Origin: an uncultured Oscillibacter sp.
GTDB taxonomy: Bacteria; Bacillota; Clostridia; Oscillospirales; Oscillospiraceae
Reading direction: 5' to 3'
DNA length: 38,818 nucleotides
Assembly: GCA_902476875.1 (NCBI GenBank)
Contig: CABSFC010000014.1
Location: 1-38,818 of the forward strand
The first letter of the stretch is position 1. Each line of letters begins with the position of its first letter. The notes under the pieces are model-generated. The model had not been told where the DNA came from and did not search any database. It was given only the letters and a program-made list of their open reading frames with translations. Shown one piece after another: positions 33,114 through 38,818 of this stretch. The position numbers and the translations under genes were made by a program.

Positions 33114-34814
33114 TCAGAAAAAGTTGTATTCGGTCACAATGGGCACTCTGCCCTCTGTGACGTCATTGTAGTACTCGTAGTTGCAGATGCCGAGGAAGGA
33201 GCCGCTGACGTTGTATACATTGCGGTACCCGCTGCCCAGCAGCTCGCACAGCGCGTAGTAGCTGCGCTGTCCGGTCCGGCAGTGCAGATATACCGGCACG
33301 TCCTTCGGGATCTCGTGAATACGGGCCCGGAACTGCGTCAGCGGTACGTTTACGGCGTTTTTCAGGTGTCCGGCGGCGAATTCCTCGGGCTCCCGCACAT
33401 CCACGATGTAAGCGCCGGACTCCACCAGCCCCCGCACTTCATCCACACGCACCTGCCTGACTCTGCCGTACAGGAGGTTCAGTCCCACCAGCGCCGCCAT
33501 GTTCACAACGTCCTTCGCCGTGCCGTAAACCGGAGAGTAGCACAGCTCCATCTCCTTCAGGTCCTCCAGCGTGCCGTTCATGGTGAGCAGCGTTGCGATG
33601 ACGTCGATCCTTCTCACCGCGTCGCCCTGGCCGATGGCCTGCGCGCCGAGTATCCTGCCGGTCGGCACCTCAAAGAGCAGCTTGAAGGCCATATAGTGGA
33701 CATCGGGCATGATGCTCACCTTGTCAAAGGGCAGCACAAACGCGACCTCGTAAGGAATTCCCGCCTTTTTCAGGGCCGTTTCATTCATGCCGGTCGTGGC
33801 GACATTCAGATCGAACACCCGCAGGCAGGAGGTGGCGATGTAGCCCTTGTTGCTGTGATACTGCCCGCAGATGTGGTCCGCCGCGGCGCGGGCCTGCCGC
33901 TGGGCGGGGCCCGCCTGGGCAAAGGAGCCGTATGTCCGGCCGACGCGGCTGAAGGTCTCAATGGCGTCGCCCACGGCATAGATATCGGGGTCGGTGGTTT
34001 GATAGTTGTGATTTACCTTGATGGCGCGGGAGGGCCCCAACTCCAGGCTGGCATCCACGGCAAGCCCGGTCTCCGGCGCCACGCCGATGGAGAGGATCAC
34101 CGCGTCCGCCGGAATCTCCACGGCCTTTCCGTCCTTCACGGCCGTCACCGCGTGATCGGTGATGGCCGTGACCATGCTGGACAGGTGCAGGTGGATGCCT
34201 TTGTCCAGGAGCTCCCTGTGGAGATACTGCGCCATATCGTAGTCCAAGGGAGCCATGACCTGGGCGGCGCCCTCCACGATGCTGACGTTTTTTCCGACGG
34301 ATTTCAGGTTTTCCGCCACCTCGATCCCCACAAAGCCCGCGCCGGCCACCACGATGTTCTGCGCGCCGGTGGAGTCGATATAGTCCTTCGCCCTGCACAC
34401 GTCCGTCACATTGCGGATCGTGAACACATGGGGGGCGTTCACGCCCTGGATGCTCCTGGGCACCACGGGGGACGCGCCGGTGGCGAGCACCAGCTTGTCG
34501 TAGGGCTCTGTGTACTCCCTGCCGTTGACCAGGTCGTGGACCACTACCTCTTTCCTGTCCCGGCAGATCTTCGTGACCTCGTTCTCGGTGCGCACCTCGA
34601 TGTTGTGGCGGTACTTGAAGTCGTCCGGCCCCATCATCACCAGCCAGTCGCTGCTCTCCACGGCGCCGCCCAGATAGTAGGGCAGGGAGCAGTTGGAGAA
34701 GGAGACATGTTTGCCACGCTCCAGAATCACAATTTCGGCCTGTTCGTCCAGACGGCGGATACGCGCCGCGGCGGAGGCGCCGCCGGCCACACCGCCTATG
34801 ATCACAACTTTCAT
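33114..34814 (-). CDS. FAD-dependent CoA-disulfide reductase/NADH oxidase-rhodanese fusion
   Basis: The 566-residue protein has an N-terminal flavin disulfide reductase: FAD site VVIIGGVAGGASAAARIRRL, active Cys42 in SFSNCSLPYY, second Rossmann motif VVAGAGFVGIEVAENLKS and IYAVGDAIE. A linking dimer domain and a C-terminal rhodanese domain (about 465-555) follow, with Cys512 in LHCRTGQRS. Such fusions (CoADR-Rhd, Npsr type) reduce CoA-persulfide or CoA-disulfide. This implies handling of sulfur or thiol balance linked to CoA. The ATG at 34814 opens the FAD motif directly and has GAGG upstream. Confidence 0.92.
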   Translation of the reverse strand: MKVVIIGGVAGGASAAARIRRLDEQAEIVILERGKHVSFSNCSLPYYLGGAVESSDWLVMMGPDDFKYRHNIEVRTENEVTKICRDRKEVVVHDLVNGREYTEPYDKLVLATGASPVVPRSIQGVNAPHVFTIRNVTDVCRAKDYIDSTGAQNIVVAGAGFVGIEVAENLKSVGKNVSIVEGAAQVMAPLDYDMAQYLHRELLDKGIHLHLSSMVTAITDHAVTAVKDGKAVEIPADAVILSIGVAPETGLAVDASLELGPSRAIKVNHNYQTTDPDIYAVGDAIETFSRVGRTYGSFAQAGPAQRQARAAADHICGQYHSNKGYIATSCLRVFDLNVATTGMNETALKKAGIPYEVAFVLPFDKVSIMPDVHYMAFKLLFEVPTGRILGAQAIGQGDAVRRIDVIATLLTMNGTLEDLKEMELCYSPVYGTAKDVVNMAALVGLNLLYGRVRQVRVDEVRGLVESGAYIVDVREPEEFAAGHLKNAVNVPLTQFRARIHEIPKDVPVYLHCRTGQRSYYALCELLGSGYRNVYNVSGSFLGICNYEYYNDVTEGRVPIVTEYNFF

Positions 34815-34846
34815 ATGAAGTCCTCTTTTCTGAAAATGGTCAAAAA

Positions 34847-35377
34847 TCATGCAAAAGGCTTGGGGTCATTCTCGTAATCCACGGGCGTGACGGCCTTGAA
34901 GATATCGTCGGAGTCAAAGATCACGCCGACAATGATCTTGGCGCCCTCCACGATGGTGCGGTCACACATCTTTTCGGGGGCGATCCCTTCGGCCTCCTCC
35001 TTGGCCTGGATATCGGCGCAGCGCAGGCAGGAGATCTGCTCTATAAAGCGGCTGTGCAGCACGCGGATGAGATGGTTGTTGGGCCAGGGCTCCTGAAAGG
35101 GGGCCACGCGGGCAAAAATGAACGACAGGATCATGCAACCGGCCTCCACAACGCCGCAGCGCTCGCCCATACCGCCGCCGCCGCCCATGAAGCCGGAGGC
35201 GGAGCGGATCACGTCCTCGGGGATGCGGAGATCCAGCGCGTCGGAGCAGGCGCGGATCGTGGCCTCTGGGCAGTGGAAGCCCATCTCCCGGTAATAGTGC
35301 ATGGCCAGCTCCCCGGCGCGCTGGACCAGTTCATTTCTGCAGGCTTCTTTCTTACTCATCGCGCTCGTGTTTTCCAT
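34847..35377 (-). CDS. Cysteine-rich protein, C_GCAxxG_C_C-like family
   Basis: The 176-residue soluble protein has Cys at 13, 36, 44, 74, 81, 117, 120 and 138. The glycine-run GGGGGMGERCGVVEAGCM (66-82) resembles the central motif of the C_GCAxxG_C_C redox-protein family, and CLRC (117-120) is a CxxC pair. The family is thought to bind an iron-sulfur cluster or act by thiol exchange; function is not established. AAGGAGG lies before the ATG at 35377. It is the first gene of the second sigma-54 operon, so may supply electrons to the CoA-disulfide reductase behind it. A relative is encoded at 35557. Confidence 0.72.
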   Translation of the reverse strand: MENTSAMSKKEACRNELVQRAGELAMHYYREMGFHCPEATIRACSDALDLRIPEDVIRSASGFMGGGGGMGERCGVVEAGCMILSFIFARVAPFQEPWPNNHLIRVLHSRFIEQISCLRCADIQAKEEAEGIAPEKMCDRTIVEGAKIIVGVIFDSDDIFKAVTPVDYENDPKPFA

Positions 35378-35445
35378 AACAATATCCTCCTTGTAGTGGT
35401 ATCTGAACATTCTTCTGCGGACATTCACGCTGTCCTCTTATTTAA

Positions 35446-35461
35446 GCAAGAAACGTGCCAA
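35446..35461 (-). promoter_or_regulatory. Sigma-54 (-24/-12) promoter of the CoA-transferase/AldDH operon
   Basis: Read on the minus strand, TTGGCAC (35455-35461), five bases, then TTGC (35446-35449) match the -24/-12 consensus at exact spacing. It lies about 70 nt before the first start codon. The 17 nt from GATATT through GGCAC match those upstream of the 20008 promoter with one difference, beyond the consensus itself. Confidence 0.85.
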
Positions 35462-35497
35462 TATTAATATCCGGCCTGACATTTCGCCGCGATCACG

Positions 35498-35535
35498 CAA
35501 AAAATCGAAACAGCGTGACGAAAAGTCACGCTGTT
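35498..35535 (-). terminator. Rho-independent terminator of the DUF819 operon
   Basis: A perfect 11-bp stem (35509-35519 with 35525-35535) is followed on the minus strand by TCGATTTTTT. It closes the upstream operon 21 nt after its last stop. The arms contain GCGTGAC/GTCACGC and lie 50-75 bp upstream of the sigma-54 promoter, so they might double as an activator site. Confidence 0.8.
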
Positions 35536-35556
35536 CCGGTAAAATGCGGGCAGTTG

Positions 35557-36036
35557 TCAGGTCGCTGGGCCGGCGTATTTTTCAGCCAGGCGGCAGCAGT
35601 ACCCGATAAACTGCTGGCAGCTCTTTTTTCTCGCGCGGCCGTCAAAATCGCCGTGGGGAGCGCTCAGCTCTCTGCAGACTAGGGTCCCGTAGTCCTGCTC
35701 GATCTCATGAATCAGGCCGCCCACGGGGGGATATACCGTTTCCTTCAATTGGGCGACGCGCTCCCCGGGGGCTTCGGTCTGAAACGGGTCCCTTCCCCGC
35801 GCCGCGCTCAGGGCCATGACCGCGCCGATGATCGCGCCGCAGGTGTTCTTGGTGTTTCCCATGCCAAGTCCAAAGCCGGAGGCGAGCTTCAGGGCGGCGT
35901 CCGGCAGGCCGGTCTCGTGCATGTCCATGAACGTGCGCAAAACACATTCCGTGCAGTTCAGGCCCTGGCGAAAATATTCGCGCCCCCGCCGCTCGGCCTC
36001 CTCCAGCCGTTCTTCCAATGTGTCAATACTGCTCAT
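35557..36036 (-). CDS. C_GCAxxG_C_C family redox-type protein
   Basis: The 159-residue protein holds the family pattern. YFRQGLNCTECVLRTF has Cys28 and Cys31. SGFGLGMGNTKNTCGAIIGAVMAL gives the GCA-like core around Cys66 with a following Gly. Later come Cys121, Cys140 and a Cys147-Cys148 pair. These proteins are small putative metal- or thiol-redox carriers of anaerobes; some relatives are selenoproteins, but no in-frame TGA is used here. The start at 36036 has GGAGAA and skips an upstream extension without a ribosome site. It is the last gene of the DUF819 operon and related in pattern to the protein at 34847. Confidence 0.82.
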   Translation of the reverse strand: MSSIDTLEERLEEAERRGREYFRQGLNCTECVLRTFMDMHETGLPDAALKLASGFGLGMGNTKNTCGAIIGAVMALSAARGRDPFQTEAPGERVAQLKETVYPPVGGLIHEIEQDYGTLVCRELSAPHGDFDGRARKKSCQQFIGYCCRLAEKYAGPAT

Positions 36037-36088
36037 AACCGTTCTCCTTCGATCACATGAATATGGGGCCGGATGGCCCGCCGGGGGT

Positions 36089-36400
36089 TCAGCCATTCAG
36101 AAGGGCCGTCAACGCGGCGATTTCGCGCTCCACATCCCCGTCATAGAGACAGTCGTCGCTGCTGCGCACCGCTTCAAGCAGAGACCCGAGCTCCAGGAGC
36201 TGTGCCTCAATATCCTGCCGTTTTGCGCGGTCCAGCGCGGAGACGACACACACCGCCTGCTCGTAAGTCAGCCCGGAGACCAGTTCCCTGCCGCCGCGGC
36301 GGATATCCACCAGCTCCGGATCCTGGCCGGAGGGGTGGACCGTCAGCTCCGCCCCGCCCAGCCTGTTGTGCTGTGATATCATACGATTCAACGCTTCCAT
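36089..36400 (-). CDS. Hypothetical protein, 103 residues
   Basis: No family is recognised. The product is soluble and mildly acidic: a beta-like opening (LGGAELTVHPSGQDPELVDI), then two amphipathic helices (EQAVCVVSALDRAKRQDIEAQLLELGSLLEAVR and DVEREIAALTALLN). A strong GGAGGAA ribosome site stands before the ATG, and it sits in an operon with 50-60 nt gaps on each side, so it is likely a real gene. Its role may be accessory to the neighbouring peptidase or cysteine protein, but nothing shows this directly. Confidence 0.65.
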   Translation of the reverse strand: MEALNRMISQHNRLGGAELTVHPSGQDPELVDIRRGGRELVSGLTYEQAVCVVSALDRAKRQDIEAQLLELGSLLEAVRSSDDCLYDGDVEREIAALTALLNG

Positions 36401-36455
36401 ATGCGGTTCCTCCGAATATTTTCACCGTGTTTCCGGCTGCGCGGCACAGGCCGGG

Positions 36456-36827
36456 TCAGTCGATGGTGGTGAAGGTTTTGGAAATGATCTTCCACTCGCC
36501 GTTCTCGCAGAGCAGGTGGAAGTGGTCCACCAGCTCTGCGCTGCCGCGAAAGCCGGTCTCGTGGACGGTCGCTTTCGCCACGTTGCCGTTCACCTCCAGA
36601 TCCCGGATCTCGGCCTGATAGTTGTGCCCCTGCTCCTTCATCGAGGGCTGGGAGCCCATGTCCGCGATAAAGGGTGCCGGCGTGCCGATCAGCAGCTGAT
36701 CGCCCAGATAGCCCACCATCCGGGCCTCTTTGTGGAACACGCTTTCCAGCATGGGGATATCGGCGGTATAGGTTCCCTTCATATACCGCTCCAGAACTTC
36801 GCGTACCTTTTCCGTTTGGTTGTTCAT
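36456..36827 (-). CDS. SnoaL/NTF2-like family protein (putative lumazine-binding type)
   Basis: The 123-residue protein has the cone-shaped NTF2 fold: N-terminal helices (KVREVLERYMKGTYTADIPMLESVFHKEARMVGYLG), then strands ending VDHFHLLCENGEWKIISKTFTTID. Members are isomerases, dehydratases or ligand-binding proteins without a common catalytic set. AAGGAG precedes the ATG, 35 nt after the peptidase gene. It could be an enzyme in the same pathway as the DUF819 carrier and M24 hydrolase; the reaction is unknown. Confidence 0.82.
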   Translation of the reverse strand: MNNQTEKVREVLERYMKGTYTADIPMLESVFHKEARMVGYLGDQLLIGTPAPFIADMGSQPSMKEQGHNYQAEIRDLEVNGNVAKATVHETGFRGSAELVDHFHLLCENGEWKIISKTFTTID

Positions 36828-36862
36828 ACAGCTTCTCCTTTTTATACGTATTTTTTGGGGGT

Positions 36863-37552
36863 TCAGACAGGCAGAATTTTCAGAACCGCCGGTTCTGTGT
36901 TCAGGCAGACGATGCCTTCTTCGCTCATGTAGTAAAGGTCCTCCAGCCGCGCTCCGAATCTCCCGGGGAGATAGATCCCCGGCTCGATCGAAAACACGGT
37001 CCCCTGTGTCAGGAGAGCCTGACTCTGCCCATTCAGACGGGGGACCTCATGCATCTCGCGACCGATCCCATGTCCGAGTCCGTGGGGGAAATAGGGGCCG
37101 TACCCTTGCTCTTGGATCAAATCCGCCGCCGCCCGATGCAAACAGGACGCGGCCACGCCCGGGTATGCCGCCGCGACGGCCCGCTCCTTGGCGGCGGCCA
37201 CAACATCGCAGATGCGCCGGGCCTCCGGCTCCGGCTCGCCCAGGGAATACATGCGGGTCATGTCGCTGTACCAGCCGTGGACCACGATGCTGAAATCGAT
37301 CAAAATCAGCTCTCCCGCGCCGATCACCCGGTCTGTCGCGAAATTGTGGTACCCCGCGCTGTTGGGCCCGGAGATCACCATGTCCGTAAGGGCCTGTTCC
37401 ACACCGGGCAGTTCCATACAGAGCGCTCTCAGCTCCGCGGCCGCCTGCCACTCCGCCATGCCCGGTCGGAGTCGGCCCTCCAGCCCGGAGAGGGCACGCT
37501 CGGCAAGGCGCTGGGCATGCCGGACCCCCGGGAGCTTTTCCTCCCCGCGCAT
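36863..37552 (-). CDS. M24 family metallopeptidase (Xaa-Pro dipeptidase-like), catalytic domain only
   Basis: The 229-residue pita-bread fold has all five metal ligands: D86 and D97 (LILIDFSIVVHGWYSDMTR), H161 (GLGHGIGREMHE), E190 (FSIEPGIY) and E204 (ARLEDLYYM). The creatinase-type N-terminal domain of full Xaa-Pro peptidases is absent. The ATG at 37552 lies 5 nt after the DUF819 stop with a poor ribosome site, so translation is probably coupled. It may cleave an imported dipeptide or act like creatinase-type C-N hydrolases of this fold. Confidence 0.87.
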   Translation of the reverse strand: MRGEEKLPGVRHAQRLAERALSGLEGRLRPGMAEWQAAAELRALCMELPGVEQALTDMVISGPNSAGYHNFATDRVIGAGELILIDFSIVVHGWYSDMTRMYSLGEPEPEARRICDVVAAAKERAVAAAYPGVAASCLHRAAADLIQEQGYGPYFPHGLGHGIGREMHEVPRLNGQSQALLTQGTVFSIEPGIYLPGRFGARLEDLYYMSEEGIVCLNTEPAVLKILPV

Positions 37553-37557
37553 GCGGC

Positions 37558-38712
37558 TCACAGCGTCGCCAGCAGCTGGGAGACCAGCAGGCCGACGAAG
37601 GTGCCGGCCACGCAGCCGACCGTGGACATGATGACGGAGATAGACACATAGGAGCGGTGATACGTCGCCGCGATCACGGGGGCGGAGGAGTGGCCGCCGA
37701 CGTTGGCGATGGACGCGGTGCCGCAGGTGTGCAGATCCAGATGGAACACCTTTGCCAGCAGGACGTACAGGACCGCGTGAACGATCAGCACCACCGCGCC
37801 CGCGACGATGTAAAGCCACGCGTCCGCGATTTGCAGGATATTGAGCTCGGTGGCCAGCAGCGTCATGACCAGGGTCAGCATCACGTCGGAGACCAGATTG
37901 GCGCCGGGCAGCTTGCCCAGCTTCGTCACGCCCAGGGCCAGGCCGACGATGCTGACGAAAATGTATTCCCAGACGCTGGCGTTGATAAAAGCGACGGTGG
38001 GCATCATTTTCGCGGCGCAGCGGCTCAGAGCGACCACCATCAGGCTGATACCGATCACCATCAGGATGCCGATGTGATCGATTTTTTCCTCTGCCGTCTC
38101 GTCCTCCTCCAGGTTGCGGGAAATTTCATGGATCTGGGTCACATCGGCCTTGGTCCACTTGTTGAATCTGGGGGCCAGGGGGGACATAGCCACCAGGATC
38201 ATGATCCAGAAGGAGTAGTTGATGTTGATCATCAGAATGATATTGGACATCACGGAGTCGGGCACATCCAGAGACTGCTTGACGGCCAGGAAATTCTGGA
38301 TGCCGCCGATCCAGGAAGCGCACACGGCGCCGAACTCAGCCGCGGGATGCCCCAGCGCGTTGCCAAAAAGCAGATACGAGACCACAAAGCCCGCGCAGAT
38401 GGTGATGGTCGCGCAGAAGAAGGCCACCAGCAGTTTGGGACCAAGCTTGAAAATGCGCTTTACGTTGCAGTTCAGGCACATCAGGAACACCATCGCGGGG
38501 ACCATGTTGTTGACCAGCGCCGTCTTGGTCGCGGTCACGCTCTCGGTCATCGTCCATGCGCCGCAGGTGAACAGCACCATGGTGATGATATAGATGATCA
38601 GGATCGGCGGAAATACCTTGTACAGCTTGAGCGGGTATTTCCGCGCAAGCCACAGGATCAACGCCGTGTAAAATGTGATAAATGCCAGGAAGCCTACGCC
38701 GGTTGTAATCAT
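37558..38712 (-). CDS. DUF819 family integral membrane protein
   Basis: The 384-residue protein has ten or more hydrophobic helices. The family pattern ASWIGGIQNFLAVKQSLDVPDS lies in the first half, and TCGTASIANVGGHSSAPVIAATYH near the end. DUF819 proteins are predicted secondary carriers with a repeated fold; the substrate is not established. Linked to a peptidase-fold enzyme, uptake of a peptide-like or amino compound is possible. GGAGG stands about 11 nt before the ATG at 38712. First gene of the rightmost operon, behind the partial sigma-54 site at the edge. Confidence 0.85.
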   Translation of the reverse strand: MITTGVGFLAFITFYTALILWLARKYPLKLYKVFPPILIIYIITMVLFTCGAWTMTESVTATKTALVNNMVPAMVFLMCLNCNVKRIFKLGPKLLVAFFCATITICAGFVVSYLLFGNALGHPAAEFGAVCASWIGGIQNFLAVKQSLDVPDSVMSNIILMININYSFWIMILVAMSPLAPRFNKWTKADVTQIHEISRNLEEDETAEEKIDHIGILMVIGISLMVVALSRCAAKMMPTVAFINASVWEYIFVSIVGLALGVTKLGKLPGANLVSDVMLTLVMTLLATELNILQIADAWLYIVAGAVVLIVHAVLYVLLAKVFHLDLHTCGTASIANVGGHSSAPVIAATYHRSYVSISVIMSTVGCVAGTFVGLLVSQLLATL

Positions 38713-38808
38713 TTCTCTTTTCCTCCAGTTTGTGTGGTGACTTCTCTCACCTGGTTTTCGCCGGGGGCGCGTTGACATGCCCGTCGTCCCCGGCTGTGAT
38801 TCAATTAA

Positions 38809-38818
38809 GCAAAAAGCG
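38809..38818 (-). promoter_or_regulatory. Putative -12 half of a sigma-54 promoter cut by the window edge
   Basis: Read on the minus strand the window edge is CGCTTTTTGCTTAA. TTGC (38809-38812) and the single C at 38818 fit the -12 element and the last base of TGGCAC at exact spacing, and the TTGCTTAA context equals that of the 35446 promoter. The -24 half is outside the window. Confidence 0.4.

Noticed and set aside
35557..36036. Selenoprotein possibility for the C_GCAxxG-type gene
   Set aside because: The frame needs no in-frame TGA, all key positions are Cys codons, and the hairpin after the gene is a normal terminator.

Overview
The window reads as a chromosomal segment of a high-GC, low-oxygen Firmicute of the Clostridia (Oscillospiraceae-like). 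The supporting signs are AGGAGG ribosome sites, many compact rho-independent terminators, lipoprotein solute-binding proteins, CoA-based fermentation enzymes, C_GCAxxG-type cysteine proteins and a LevR-type sigma-54 activator. The genus is inferred, not shown.

Left part (1-7600). This is mostly housekeeping: the tail of an unknown gene, ribosome hibernation factor hpf, a PIN/NYN-like nuclease-fold gene, a small histidine-kinase-like protein lacking the usual phospho-acceptor histidine, and a tRNA-Leu(TAA)/initiator tRNA-fMet pair with its own promoter and terminator. A possible 25-codon gene lies opposite the tRNA promoter. A TetR gene with a palindromic operator over its promoter precedes a two-gene ABC exporter; the first exporter gene appears to have lost one G near its 5' end.

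Centre-left (7957-17317, all minus strand). This is a compositionally poorer-GC island. A LysR regulator is followed, after its terminator and a sigma-70-type promoter, by an eight-gene operon: a nucleoside-type BMP/ABC importer (ATPase, lipoprotein, two permeases), two double-domain VOC proteins, a cyclic-amidine deaminase-type amidohydrolase and a single VOC protein. The likely theme is import and breakdown of a purine- or pterin-like heterocycle; the substrate is not determined.

Centre-right (17708-27160). A short LevR-like sigma-54 activator and an Asp/Glu-racemase-like gene run leftward from a sigma-70 promoter. Divergently, a near-perfect sigma-54 promoter drives MmgE/PrpD, an opine-dehydrogenase-family enzyme, a DctP/DctQ/DctM TRAP transporter and two more Asp/Glu-racemase-family genes. 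The three racemase-like paralogues differ in their catalytic cysteines. A decayed IS3-family element (27219 to about 28170) follows; a hairpin in its 3' end is placed to terminate the TRAP operon.

Right part (28226-38818, minus strand). A second sigma-54 promoter, sharing sequence with the first well beyond the consensus, heads a six-gene operon: a cysteine-rich protein, CoA-disulfide-reductase/rhodanese fusion, CoA-acylating aldehyde dehydrogenase, MFS carrier, CoA-transferase and aspartate-dehydrogenase-like protein. Upstream lies a five-gene operon: DUF819 membrane protein, M24 peptidase, NTF2-like protein, unknown protein and C_GCAxxG-type protein. The window edge carries what looks like the -12 half of a third sigma-54 promoter. 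Together these suggest a sigma-54 regulon for uptake and CoA-linked catabolism of an unidentified amino- or carboxylic-acid substrate.
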